From: Takakia lepidozioides
Lineage: Eukaryota > Streptophyta > Takakiopsida > Takakiales > Takakiaceae
Length of the DNA stretch: 64,000 nucleotides
Reading direction: 5' to 3'
NCBI GenBank assembly: GCA_030704615.1
Contig: CM060733.1
Coordinates: 45,942,001-46,006,000, forward strand
Shown: piece after piece, positions 1 through 12,323 of the stretch
Layout: the number at the start of each line of letters is the position of its first letter
Numbering within the stretch: position 1 is the first letter of the stretch
Position numbers and translations under genes: made by a program
The notes under the pieces: model-generated
What the model saw: only the letters and a program-made list of their open reading frames with translations
Databases searched by the model: none
What the model was told of the DNA's origin: nothing

Positions 1-1239
1 ATATCGGAGGCGACAAAACCTCTCCAATTATGTTCTTGTGATCCTAACACGGAGCTTGGGGAAAGAGAAGAAGGGATAGAAAGACGACTTCGAGAAAACC
101 CATGAGTCACCAACACTAACAAACACACTTGCTATCAAAAGCCTCGCTCATGCTTTTTGCTATTCTGGCACATGAACCTTCTTTGCTAACCATTCACTTC
201 CCTTTTACTATTTCCAGCCGTGCTTTGTAAGTTAACTGTTTCTGTGGTTTGTGTAGTTTGTACACAGAAACCCTGAAACTGTGTGCGTGCCAAGTAAAAG
301 TTGGAGTGTTGGAATACACAGACCTTTGTCACAGACACAAGTCATTTGTTCTGGAGAACTGGGGAAGGCTTGCCTGCTGAGTGCCTCATGACCAAGCAAT
401 GGGAGTCAAACGTACACACAAAAAATTAGATGGAAGTAACTGACATGGTTTTCCCCAGACCTGCAAATGCAAAGTTGTCATGTTTCCTGACGTGGCCATG
501 CACAGCAAAGTTAGAGAAGCTTGTGAAATTTGCTTCTGCGCAGGTCTTGTTTGGTCCCTTGAGTCCTATGATGTACCTCCGGCTGAGCTCTAAATACTGT
601 ACTTGGTAACCCAACCTTGAACTCCAACATGCACAAACTGATGTCATGGTGAGGGAGTCTTGCGAATCCAACTCATGAAGAATCAAGCAATAACAGAATA
701 CCCCAATACAATCACTATGCAAACTAACTTGACTGCCATGGGATTAGATCTTGGTGAGATAAACGCTAGCTTTGACAACATTCATTAGAGTGAAGGGCTC
801 TCTTTGAAGTGGTACCATGAGAAACGTACAAACATGTCCAAATTCGAAAAACTTATGCACACGGAAGCTCAAATGAATCATGCTCATTCAAAATTGTAGT
901 CACTTTCATCTTCAAACTTCGAAGAAGCCCCACCATCCACACCACAATCAGAACAGCACTCTCATTTCCTACCCCTATCACCAGAGTCAGTCAGAATTCC
1001 CCCTTCACTAGCTATCTGCTCCAGTCACGAGCAATCATGGGCTGACTTTCCTCCTATGGGCTCTTGGAAGATTGATATAGGCTCCGTAACCGGCCCAACG
1101 AATCATGATTCCTGGTGCCAAATGAAATGCCTCAACAGTGCATCATAGCCAGTATTTCAGGATCAATGGTGGATAAACGAAGTAGATACGCACGTCATGA
1201 AGCAATACACAGCTTGCACCTTTCCAGAAAAAAATAGTT
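1..1239. other. No supported gene
   Basis: I see no reading frame with a recognisable domain here. A 98-codon open frame on the minus strand (426-722) matches nothing I know. The stretch lies downstream of the minus-strand PPR pseudogene that ends at 1240, so part of it may once have been its 3' flank. Confidence 0.4.
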
Positions 1240-3018
1240 TCACCAATAGTCCCCATAAGAACAACACCATCTTCGAAGTGATGAAAGTGGTTGGCATCCC
1301 GTACCACAATTGCTCGGCCAACAATCTTTGAGATGAACTTGGTGGCTGTGTGGCAGTCACCACACACCGGGCGAAGATTCTTGATCAGATGCGTCCCAAG
1401 GGCCGTGCTGATCAGCCCAAAACCAATGGCAGAAAGAAAACCACAGTGAATTCACTGTGGTGGCAGAGAGAAAATTCCTTTTGCGCCTCCCCCACATCAT
1501 ACCCTGCCTTCTTCATCTGCCCAGACAATTGTCTCAGCTCAGCATGGATTTCCCCAATTTTGGGATGCAATTTGTCATCGACAACAAAGGTGTGCACCCT
1601 GTTGCCAACCTCAATGCAGCAGCGACCTGGCTCCCTTCTAACCCCTCTGACTTTCATCATTTTTCACATCTTTGCAGTATCATCCCACCTGCCAGCTGCG
1701 GCATAGATGTTTGATAGCAACACATAAGTCGCAACATCCTGTTCATCCCACTTGAGAATAGATGTTGCCGCAGGTTCAGCCATCTCCACGGTGCCATGGA
1801 TACTGCAGGCACCAAGCAAGGCCTTCCACACCATAGCATCTGGTTTGATTGGCATTGAATTAATAAGGTTCTCTGCCTCATCCAAATGCCCCGCACGTCC
1901 AAGAACATGCAGCCAAAGTGCTTTACTGTCAGAGTGACACCATGATCTTGACTCAGGGAATTAAAGTAGCGTTTTCCCACATCCAGTAGGCCAACATGGC
2001 TGCATGCAGAGAGAACACATATGAAGGTGATACTATCTGGCATCAAGCCTTCCGTTTGCATTCCTTCAAATAGTTGCAGTGCCTCTCTATGACAGCCATG
2101 CTGGACGTCTCCTGAGATCATTGCGCTCCAGGAAATCACACTTCGTTCAGCCATATTGTTGAATAATACCTTGGCATCCTCAATGCTGCCGCATTTGGCA
2201 TACATGTCCACCAGGGCAATATTCAGAATGACATCTGGTACAATTCCTTCTTTGATGATGTCTCCATGGACCTCTTTGCCCTTTTCCAGGGCTGCCAGGC
2301 TTGCGCAGGCATTGCAAACACAAATGAACATAACCCGGTTTGGCTTCACCCATTCCCCCCTCATTTGCTCGTATATCTGCAAAGCCTCCATCCCACAACC
2401 ATGCTGGGCGTATCCTGCAATCATCGCATTCCAGGACACCACATCTCGTTCAGCCATGTTGTCAAACACTCCCTTTGCATTCTCAATACTGCCGCATTTG
2501 GCATACATGTCCACCAGGCCAGTGCTCAGAATAACATCTGGTACGGTTCCCGCTTTGATGATGTCACCATGGACCTCTTTGCCCTTTTCCAGCACTCCCA
2601 GGCTCGCACATGCATTGCAAACACAAACGAAAGGTTGGGCTTCAGACCTTCCCCTATCATTTGCTCATATGTCTCCAAGGCATTCTTACCACACACATGC
2701 TTGTTAAATCCTGCCATAATGTTCCACATGATCAAACTGCGTTCAGGCATTTTATGGAACACTTTGTGTGCATCCACAACTTAACATACATGTTTACAAG
2801 GGTGTTGTATAGGCAACGGTTGGCTTGAATGCACCCTGGATAATGTGAGTGTGCACCTGCTTTCCGGATTCCAGGCTTTTCATCTTGATGCACTCATGCA
2901 AGAGACAGACATAAGTATCTGAATCTGCTGAAATGCTTCCTTGGCTTCAATTCTGAAGAGCCTCTTTCAGTTGCCCTGCCTCACATAACATCCTCACATG
3001 CCCAGAAGTCCCAGAAGG
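1240..3018 (-). pseudogene. PPR-DYW protein pseudogene
   Basis: This is the remains of a PLS-class pentatricopeptide repeat protein, a family that binds organelle RNA; DYW members edit C to U. PPR blocks with the signatures VDMYAKCGSIE and ERDVVSWNAMIAGYAQHG lie at about 1910-2780. E motifs follow (HFGCM, NIYAAAGRWDD, VHTFVV), then an HSE motif near 1430, [10 protein letters not shown] near 1350, and a terminal CSYGDYW followed by TGA at 1240-1242. The frame is broken many times: a shift near 2600, about 7 bases missing near 1905 compared with the neighbouring PPR gene, an in-frame TGA at 1664-1666 where an Arg codon is expected, a shift just after HSE, and one base missing near 1262 directly before the DYW tail. 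The N-terminal part (VRMLCEAGQLKEAL near 2960-3000) starts abruptly at the junction with the BAHD copy. It is a paralogue of the gene at 4600-6559. I am confident of the family and of the pseudogene status. Confidence 0.9.
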
Positions 3019-4599
3019 AAGACAACAACCCAAATGAAAAAAATCTTGCAGAAAATTCACCTGGACAATATCAACCTGATGCTTCAGGCACATTGTCCAC
3101 AGCAACCTCACATGCATTGGGCATTTGTCATACACTATTGTGTGAAGGCATATTTAACAAGCTGCCAAATGCAGTCGAAAGGAAGTGTAGAAAATGATAT
3201 CTACAGACAAAAATTGAGTATTTCTCATTACACCAGTTGTGAGAAGGCATATTTGACAAGCTGCCAAGTGCAGTCGCAAGGAGGTCTAGACAAGGATATC
3301 TACATACAGAGATTGAGGATATCAGAACCGAATTACAGCCCTCTACATAGTACCTGCAATGTGTAGCAGATTCTCCAGTTTCTCATCCTGACAGTAGTTG
3401 CTTTTAGCTCACCAAAAATCCGAATTCAAAGAAAGATCGGCATGTATAATTGTAGTATACAATTATATATATAATTTCATGATGTATGAAATTATATCTG
3501 ATATCTTCCATGTACTTACATGGAATAACAGCCAGCTCATGCTGCTGAGGATCCTTCTACAGAAAAGTTTGCACAGGAGGATTACGACATGTGAAAAGGT
3601 ATGTTTGTCCCTGCACAGTTTTCCAGTCTCAAGAAATGTGTATCTGTAAGGAACTAGACTTTGACGAAATCCTCAAACTTGGCCATCTGCTCTGCCTCCA
3701 ATGCAATAATGATGTGAAGGCCCTTGTCTTGGGCACCATTGGCAAGGATGAGGACAAAGTCTACCACTGTCAAACAAGGGGGACCTGCATAGAGGGGCCT
3801 TCCCCACCCAAAATCAATGGAGTGGAATGACATTCTAGACCAAGATGAGATGAAAATGCACCAGGAAGTGCGGGGAACCCGCGGTAGACCTCCCACCAGT
3901 CAAGACCTGATATCACATAATCGTCTGTTATTGTTGCAATTGCATCTTGGACTTTTTCCACACAAAAGCAGAGAGATTTCTCACAAAGCTCCTGGACTGT
4001 CGCCCTGGCACATGCTGACCACGTGGCATTTCCACAGAAATGTTCTGGCAAATTGGGGATCAAACGCTTTCAAATGTCAACAGAAAATAGCAAGTTTGAG
4101 GGTCCAGTTGGGCCAGGATGTACGACAATTGACTTGGTTCGAGCTTGCCACAAGTGGGCAGAGAGTGCCTCAAAGGTGCTGCACTTCCGTAAACTCCCAT
4201 CTCCTGCAAGCGCTTTCTTCTTCAGGACTTCAAGGTCTTCAATTGAGAAGTTGAAAACTCTGGTCACATGGCTCCTTGGAGTAGTAAGGGTGGTGAAATC
4301 TTCGTCTCTGAAAGCACCACTTTCCATCTGCAGGTTACTCAGTTTGAAGAACTCAGGGTGGTCATAGACAGGGGTGGGTGGAGAGCGTGCTTTCAACATA
4401 GTTCGGTCAGGCTGGGGAACCAAAACCAGCTCCCCACCTTTTGCAGATGATGTCAAGTTGGTGAGGAAATCAATAGCTCCAGGGCCATCCCACAACAAAT
4501 GGCTCATTCCAAATGGCTCATGACCTGTCCCAGGATCCCAAATGTTCAAAGTCTTCTCAATGTGCATACAAGGGGTAGGACATGCCATCCAGTTGACAG
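3019..4599 (-). pseudogene. Partial BAHD acyltransferase copy (inverted segmental duplicate)
   Basis: This segment is an inverted, highly similar copy of 23298-24884. It carries the end of intron 2, exon 3 and the 3' flank of the intact BAHD gene, but not exons 1 and 2. Because intron sequence is included, the copying was at DNA level and not through mRNA. Relative to the intact gene it has lost the exon-3 start that encodes VTRFKCGGFTVG; that stretch is replaced by a short local repeat of the HLLWD-coding bases. It has a CGA-to-TGA stop at 4070-4072 and a frameshift near 3850, just before the DFGWG motif. HLLWD and DFGWG are still readable in separate frames. It lies exactly between two PPR genes: the 4599 edge abuts PPR E-region sequence and the 3019 edge abuts PPR N-terminal sequence. 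Confidence 0.92.
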
Positions 4600-6559
4600 T
4601 GTGTCTGGTACGTACCCAGCCTCCTTCAATTAGCCCAACAGTCTCATGAGCTCGGCATGGATTTCCTAAATTTGTGGATGCACTTTGTCCCCTACCACGA
4701 ATGTATGTACCCAGTTATCCACCTCAACGCAGCTGCGCCCTGCCTCCTTTCTGACACCTCTTTCCTCCATCATTATTCTCAAATTTGCTGTATCATCCCA
4801 CCCTGCCAGCCGCAGCATAGATGTTCGATAGCAGCACGTAAGTTGCACCGTCATGTGGATTGCACTTGAGACGGCATTTCGCCGCACGTTCTGCTAGCTG
4901 CACATCACCATGAACTCCGCAAGCTGCAAGTAAAGCACCCCAGACCGAAGCATCTGGTTCAATTGGCATTCTGTTAATGAGGTCCTCTGCTTCTTCCAAT
5001 CGCCCTGCACGGCCAAGAAGGTCCACCATGCATCCAAAATGCTCCATTGTTGGGTAGAGCCCATGATCTCGACTCATGGAATCAAAGTAGTGACAGCCTT
5101 CATCCACTAGGCCAACATGGCTACATGCAGACAGGAGAGATATGAAGGTGACACCGTTAGGCTTCAAGCCTTCATGTTGCATTTGCTCAAATAGCTTCAA
5201 GGCCTCCTTACCCCACCCATGCTGACCACATCCTGTGATCATCGCACTCCATGAGACCACATCCCGTTTAGACATTTTGTCAAACACTTGACGCGCATCC
5301 TTCATGCTCCCACATTTGGCATACATGTTGACAAGGCTATTCTCCAGGAAAATATTGCACACAATTAAACTTTTGCCAATGTCAGCATGGACCTCTTTAC
5401 CCTTTTCCAGGTCTCCCAGGCTCGCAGATGCATTGAGAAGGCAAATGAATGTGACGTCGTCCGGGGTTACCCCTTCCTGTATCATGTGCTCATACATCTC
5501 AAAAGCCACCCTACCACACCCATACTGACTGTACCCTGATATCATTGCACTCCATGAGACAGCATCTCGATATGACATACCATCAAACACCTGACGTGCA
5601 TCCTTCATGCTCCCGCATTTGGCATACATATCGACAAGGGCATTCTCCAAATTAATATATGGCGCAATTCGAGCTTTGATAATGTCAGCATGGACCTCTT
5701 TGCCCTTTTTGAGGGCTGACAGGCTGGCACATGCATTCAGAACGTAAATGAACACGATTCTGTCGGGCTTCACCCCTTGCCGTGTCATTTGCTCATAGAT
5801 CTCCAAAGCCTCCCTACCGCACCCATGCTGAGCATATCCTGCGATCATCGCACTCCATGAGACAACATCTCGTTCAGCCATGCTGTCAAATACCTGACAT
5901 GCATCCTTCATGCTGCCACATTTGGCATACATGTCAAAGAGGGCAGTTTCAAGAATAATATCTGGCAAAATTCCAGCACTGATAATATCAGCATGGACTT
6001 CTTTGCCCTTCTCCACAGTTCCTAGGCTGGCACATGCCCTGAGAACACAGAGGAAAGTGACCCTGCTGGGGGTCATGCCATTCCGTATCATTTGCTCATA
6101 GATCTCCAAAGCCTCCCTACCACACCCATGCTTCGCATATCCTCCCATCATCATAGTCCATGTAAATACATCTCGTTCAGGCATTTTGTCGAATACACGC
6201 CGTGCATCCACCACAGTGCCGCACTTCGCATGCATGTTGATAAGGGTGTTGAGTAGGAAAACGCTTGGCTTGAATCCACTTTGGATAATGTGGGCCTGAA
6301 CCTGCTTTCCTGTTTCTATGTCTTTAGTTTTGATGCACTCCTGCAAGAAACAGATATAAGTATTGGAGTCTACCGAAATGCCATGTTGGTTCAAAATGTG
6401 CAGTGCCTCTTTCAGTTGTCCGCGCTTACATAGTGTCCTTACATCCATACAGGTTTCAGGGGAGTTCTGGTTGACTCCCCCTATTGATCCCCTTTTAGAA
6501 GGAATGGGGAGAGTGGAGGTGCATGATTCAACCAACCGTGCCTCTTTTAACCTTGCCAT
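4600..6559 (-). pseudogene. PPR protein gene, truncated in the E region
   Basis: A PLS-class PPR gene with a long open frame from ATG 6559 down to 4793 (588 aa). After a short leader it shows DVRTLCKRGQLKEAL, then successive PPR modules with repeated MYAKCGSMKDARQVFD and ERDVVSWSAMIAGYAQHG signatures, then HFGCMVDLLGRAGRLEEAED and the E motif with YVLLSNIYAAAGR. One extra G in that last motif (near 4797) shifts the frame, so the protein ends GRVG. The old frame goes on as WDDTANLRIMMEERGVRKEAGRS and meets a TAG at about 4666 where homologues have Gln. Recognisable E+ sequence (GYVPDT) continues to about 4600 and then stops where the BAHD copy begins. No DYW domain remains. The protein might still be made as a short PPR-E form, but an intact editing factor cannot be. 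It would be predicted to act in plastids or mitochondria; I did not identify a transit peptide with certainty. Confidence 0.88.
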
Positions 6560-8928
6560 CCTGCATGAGTAAAAGATCTTAGTTATGAAGATTTACAGTC
6601 AAAACTCCCATATCTCAAATATCCTAAATACTTCAACGAAAGATCCAAGAGGCCAGGCTTGTTGCTAGAACGTTACCATAGTTACATGAATACTATTACA
6701 GTCATCTCCTTTGAGAATAACCTGTCCGAATTATATCTCTTGAGCTGAAACCCTTAAACCATCATCAAAACTATACCCGCTGCATTCTTGGCCTGGAGCA
6801 GCATAGTGTACATAAACATTAGAAGGATCACCAGATTGTGCTCGACCTTGTTTCATGGCTGCTTTGACCCAAGGAGGGTTGAACCAATCCGCAATCCAAA
6901 AGACCTCATTTGTGCGCTTACATCTGAGATTTGGTGATCCTGGACTTTTCTGTGAACCAGGAGCAGGCGGCTGAGCAGCCATAGCTAAAACCACCATCTT
7001 GCATAGGCTACAACCACCAAAGCTCAAAGATTTTTTTTATAATGGGGAACACCCTCATGATTGCAACAGCAATGACCACCATTGCTGGGCTTTCATAAGA
7101 AAGAGCATGTTAGGAATTAAAGGAAGTAACTGGATATGCAATCCAATCCATGGACATGATCATGTCTACCAAAGTCATTCGCCTCCTTAATTCACATCCA
7201 AAATGTAGATAGCCACACCTTATCAGACCTGCTGTCCCACTCTCTGAAGAATCTGAGAAGAACTCCTGCCAGTTCACCTCTGTGCTCCCTGTTTGACCTG
7301 TGCGCAAGATAGATGAACATAAGAACTATGATTACCTCCACTTTAAAGTCCTTGTGCTGAAATGTAGATTTTTACCACCACGCATTCAACCTGGGTCTTA
7401 CCAAGGAGGGTCAGTGGAGGGATTTTCAAAATCAACTTTTCCATGCCCCTGCCTTTCTCTCGCACAGTGTGACTCAGCATGCAAACCACAGTAATATGTG
7501 GCTATCTGTGTCAGACATGGTGCTAGAGCAACAGTGCGGGAATCATCAGTGTTTTCTGTCATGATGACTACATCAGCCCTTCACCATTACTCCATTCTCT
7601 GTAGCCTGATTACCATTGGATGTGAAAGAGCCCTGTAGAAGTTGCAGGTCGATTTTCCATATTCTGGTGGATTAGAAACCCCACAAAACTACAATGGCTT
7701 GGGAGGGCTGGTATTCACAGAGGATCATGGATCAAGGGTTTGTCGCAGCCGCTGGGAGACACAGGGGACGGCTCATGAGTACATCTTTCTGCACTTCATC
7801 CATCTGTCAGTGTGACCGGCAACTGACGGTCTGCAATACTTGAGAGCAGCCTTAACAATTTGTGTCATCTATGGTAATCAGCCTTCTACATTAAGGAAGA
7901 AAGGGGAAAGGAAACTCTAAAAATGAGCTCAAAATAGCTTGCATCTTGCAGCAGAATCCCTGTGTGCTATGAGATGCTGACAAATTCTTTACCCTGAGGA
8001 CAAAGCTGGTGGGTACTTGCCCTAAGACAATTCAAGTTTTTAACAGGCACCTGACTGTGGTTATGGAAGGAGGAGAGGGTGTCAATTACACTCCCATGTA
8101 AGCATGAAGGGAATTTCTTCCACCACCATATCGTTTCCCAAAAAATCTTAGAGGACCAAAATTGTACGTAAAGGATTACATATAATACCTTTTTTATGGA
8201 TTTCTGGAAGCTTGGGAGGCGTCACAGCCATTGCACGCAAGGGGCTAAGGCCTGGCATTGCCAAGCTGCATACCAATTTCAGCTCCACAACCTGGCCCGT
8301 TGCTCTGTTCCATGCTACGACGCCTTCCAACCGTTCACCGTAAGGAGAAGACAGGGCCCTCGGTATATCCTCCCTACACGCGGCCAGGACGACGGCGCAG
8401 CACGCTGCCATCCCTGTGCCTGTCAGAGAGGGAGAAAGAATATTATCAAAGTATATAGCTCAAAGCGTTCAGATGGAATCATATACCTTCCATACAGAGG
8501 AACATCATAAAATGGGAAGGAGAAAGAAGAAATGAATCCAAGGGGTCAGTGGAAACATTTCACTAACTCTGGATAGTTGTCTAGAGCCAGAACTGTTTTT
8601 ACTTGGAAGAAAAAAGGGAGGCCAGATGGGCTTGAGAAGATACTCAAAAATTCAAAATTGTCTTCATATGCAAGAGAAGGATGATTCGCCTTGCATAAGG
8701 CTCTGCTGTGGAGAAAGGACATTGAGCCGTGAGTTCCATTCCTTACCTGGGCTAGGGGCACTTCCTAAAGTGCGTTTGGGGGCCGGATTTGCAATGCAAG
8801 TGTTGAGCTCTCTAGGGGCAAGTCCCTGGCAGACTCCATCGCTGCGTCTGTAGTCGATAACACAGTAGGCAATCAAGGATGGGAGTCACAAACCCAGCTT
8901 TAGAATTTATTGCAGATTGCAGAACTTT
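6560..8928. other. Intergenic stretch with two unassigned small reading frames
   Basis: No recognisable gene. Two minus-strand open frames are mentioned for completeness. One, at 6731-7027, contains RCKRTNEVFWIADWF and VYVHYAAPGQECSGYSF, which could be a fragment of a real exon but matches no family I know. The other, at 8148-8411 (87 codons), is Ala/Leu/Arg-rich at its start. Neither has a partner exon that I could find. The 5' leader and promoter of the PPR gene at 4600-6559 must lie at the left end of this stretch. Confidence 0.35.
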
Positions 8929-9285
8929 TCTTTTCCTTTTTTCTTTTTTTTTTATAGAAAGGGGATGGAGGCCCTTTTCATCAAATTAATAAAGGATAGA
9001 GACATCACTGTTTTTTGGGGCCGTGAAGGCTGACTGTGGGGGAACTTCCCCTGGACTCTAGCAAACCAGCTAGCTGAGCGAAGCGAGAGAAGCAGTAGAG
9101 GCAGGGGACTAAGGGGATGCACTGTAGGATAGAAAGGAGATGTGTAGACAGGATTTAGCAAGGAGATTGCTGCCAGTGAGGGCCGAAGCCACTTAAGAGG
9201 GGTTTTAAGCGGCCAAGAAGAGCTGTAGGTCAACGAGTGTGAGCAGCATGAGCAGCAGAAGGCCTGGCAGGCGGTAGGATTGAAG

Positions 9286-10084
9286 CTAGAACTTCAAGTG
9301 TGTTTTGGACTTTGCATCTCTGGTTCTCTTGTGTCGCCAGTTGAAGTCTAACTCCTCCCCTTCACCAAGAGACTTCCCATTGAGCTGGTACGGAATCTTG
9401 CCATTGAAAATGTGAGTTGGGTAGACTAGTTCCGAGCATGTTGCTTTTACCCCAAGTATTGAGGAAATTTTTGAGCAGCTTCCTCCCCCGTTGCTCTGAA
9501 GTTCTGGGAATAGCTGCACAAACAAACCCCCATGCTTTCCTCCCCCCAATAAGCAGATCAAAATAAGTTTGAAAGAGAATTGGTCTGCCCCTAGGGGGCT
9601 TTCCCTCATACACCCATGCACATCTTGCTTTCCACAAATTCCATAATGTATGTGCTCTAAGGGTGACCCAGACAGGGCAAGTTCTTTGCGGATGGCCAGG
9701 CAAGCAATTTAAAAGCAGGAAGGAAGGGGACGAAGGAGCAGGGAAGGTGTTCCAGTGAGCGTAGAAGCCCAGAACCACCCGCCAAACCCTACTAGAGAGA
9801 GCACAGGAGGTCAGACAGTGTTCAATAGATTCTGGGTCCAATTGGCAGATAGGGCAGGATGGGGAATCATGGTCTGTTGTTTGTCTCACTGGCAGCACCC
9901 AATGTGCAAGCTTCCATAGAAAAGCCGAGATTCTCACCGCCCGATCTTTCCTCCAGATATCTTTCCAAATTGAGAGAAGTTGTATGTTCCTAGTCCACTT
10001 TGCCATAAAAGATCTGGCTGGATTTAGAATGGAGTATCCCATCTTTACTGTATAGGCAAAGAAGGGTGAGTGTTTATGGTCCAT
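9286..10084 (-). pseudogene. LINE C-terminal zinc-binding domain (zf-RVT)
   Basis: The frame 9362-10084 encodes the zinc-binding region that follows reverse transcriptase in plant L1 elements. It shows IWKDIWRKDRAVRISAFLWK, then CPICQLDPESIEHCLTSC (a CxxC...H...C cluster), then TLWNLWKARCAWVYEG. The last part (9286-9360) continues in another frame. The domain belongs to the surrounding LINE and is thought to aid RNA binding of the element's own transcript. Sequence between 10084 and 10583 is LINE-derived but too disrupted to read as one frame. Confidence 0.85.
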
Positions 10085-10582
10085 CCAACTCCATTCCCCC
10101 GGATCGAATTAGAGGTCTTCCAGGGGGGCAGATAGGAACCAGGAAACTGAAATGTGACAAGCCCATTGAATTTCTTGCCCTGGCAGGGGAAGTGGGTTGA
10201 CATTCCCTTGGTTGTCCATTACTCTTATGTGGTATATGTGTCCCTTATCCAACTCAATGGAACCACAGTATGCCAGAGAACCTTTGCAGTCAGCAATGAA
10301 GTGCAGCCCCGATGTCAATTCCTGCCGAAAAGACAACACCAAAATCTTTGTCTGTCAATTATCCTGGCGCGTGGCCATCCAAACAGGGGTGCAGCCAGGG
10401 TTGGTATCAGCCAGCAGGGGAGTCATATACTGTGGAATGTTGGCAAGAATTGTGTTCCAGGCTCTAGCCCTTCTGCTGCCCACTATGTCTGTTATCTCAA
10501 CTTGTGACAGGAACTGACCTTGGTTCCTGATACTTGCGATATGGGTGAATCTTTGCCCCTCCCAAAAGGCCCAGGCAGGGGT

Positions 10583-11479
10583 TTAGTTTAGCAAGGCATC
10601 TGAATCTATGTTGCAATTGACAAACGAAGGTTGCCTTAGACATTCCGAAGTGGTTTTTGGCATTCTCAGAGTGAGATTCCCTCTCAAGGCCTGCCATGCC
10701 TTCCATATTGATTGCCATGGCCTGGAACCCAGTGTGCAATTTGCGTTCTTGCCTTGCACGACCCACCTAAAAGATAGAGCCCAGAGTGGGGATGTAGATG
10801 GGATAGCACCCATGAGATAAGGCTGCACAAATTTGCTCCAGAGGCTATGTCTGTGCTTGATTGCCCTTGGAACCCATTTTGCCAGAAGGGCCTTTATTTG
10901 CTTGCCCGGATCTATGATGCCCAATCCTCCTCTCTTTTTCTTTTGACATAATTGATCCCATGAGACAAGGGCTTTTCTGATCGGGGTTGTTGGCGACGCT
11001 CCCCAGAGGAAGTTTCGTAGAAGAGCTTTGATTTCCTTGGTCATCCTCTTTTCAGGGTCCCACACCGCTGCAAAAAACCATAAGGATCCCTCAAGCACCT
11101 GGTTCACCACAAGGGCACGCCCTGTGATTGAAAGCATTGTTGCGCACCAGAAAGCTAAACTTCGCTTGAGTCTGGAGATGACTTCTCTCATTGTGCTTTC
11201 CTGGGTGAGGTTTAGGCCCATTTGATGTCCCAACAGAGTGTGAGATTCTCCTTCTTGTAACCATCTCAGACCTACATCATCCCCCCAAGCCTGGCAATGT
11301 TGAGCTGTACTACCATTTTGCATCATTGAAAGAATGCCCACTGACTTCCTCCAATTCACCTTGAGGCCCGACGCTAGACAAAAAGTGTGTAGAGCCTGTA
11401 GAACTCTGTCAATATTGTGTCTATACGTGTTGTCCAGCAGCAAGACGGTGTCATCGGCATACATACAAAGCTTCAACAT
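10583..11479 (-). pseudogene. LINE reverse transcriptase, C-terminal half
   Basis: A 298-codon frame that opens with LKLCMYADDTVLLLD, the catalytic YADD box of reverse transcriptase. Typical L1 sequence follows: GLKVNWRKSVGI, LGHQMGLNLTQ, KRSLAFWCATMLSITGRALVVNQVL, WDQLCQKKKRGGLGIIDP. The N-terminal half of the same domain is at 12324-13079; the two halves are parted by the TIR element at 11502-12219. The gene cannot be expressed as one protein. Confidence 0.92.
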
Positions 11480-11501
11480 TTCTTCATGCTGGGTGAATGT
11501 A

Positions 11502-12219
11502 GGGTTGACTGGACCAAAATGGACGTTACCAGCACAGTTTTAGATGACTGCAATTGATGGTGTCATCAATTGAAATTGAATTAACTCATTAAAACCAGCA
11601 AATATATATATGTCATTGGATTCCTAGCTTCAATACGCACCCATAGCAATTCTCCAATCATGAATCCGATAAGAAATGACTCCACTATGGACTTTTGAAC
11701 ACCGTCATTGTGGACTGTTACCGCAATGAATGGAATTACAATGGACTCAAATTCTCTTATGTGTCATTAATGAATTCCATTGAAATTTGGACATAAGGTG
11801 ACCATTTTGGTCCATATCATAGGTATGGATTTGAAGTGATAAAATCATTTGTCATTTGACTCATATGGACTAATATATGTAAAACAAATGGGCGTTTTTT
11901 GAAAAGTCCATAGCTCATCTTGTTTTTTTTTCTAGAAGTATAAAAACCTATAATCTTCAATGGCTAGGTGCCATATTGATTTTTTTTTGTAAACTCTAAT
12001 TTTTAGTTTTTCATAATTTCTCTAAATAATAGACAAAAATAGTTAATAAATTATATGTTTAATATTTGGGGTAAGACTCTTTACTAAATATGTTCAGTAT
12101 ACCATTATCTATCACTAAAAAAATATCTTGGGATAGTATCCTCAACTTTGTTTTTTTGGTCATGGACTTTCATGGAGCAAGATCTGCCGTTTTTGGTCCA
12201 CTCAACCTTGCAACTGCCC
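11502..12219. mobile_element. AT-rich TIR element (MITE-like) inserted in the LINE
   Basis: About 718 bp of AT-rich, non-coding DNA splits the LINE reverse transcriptase between its finger/palm part and the YADD box. The left edge reads GGGTTGACTGGACCAAAA. The reverse complement of the right edge reads GGTTGAGTGGACCAAAA, preceded by an 11-base stretch that the left edge lacks. Both edges are flanked by TA (11500-11501 and 12220-12221), as in Tc1/mariner-type elements. No transposase frame is present. Removing it does not restore the LINE frame exactly, so the precise ends are uncertain. Confidence 0.6.
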
Positions 12220-12323
12220 TACAGTGTTGGCAGGTGCAGGCCAACAATGTCTACTTTGTGGTCGAGTAGGTGGCCCAGTGAGTCTGCTGCCAGGAGGAAA
12301 AGAAAGGGTGCAAATGGGCATCC

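Noticed and set aside
2156-2784. Plus-strand open frames of 170-180 codons across the PPR genes
   Set aside because: They are antisense shadows of the PPR repeats, whose repeated composition keeps the opposite strand open.
6731-7027. 98-codon minus-strand frame as a small gene
   Set aside because: It has no recognisable domain, no neighbouring exon and no supported start; kept only as a note in the intergenic entry.
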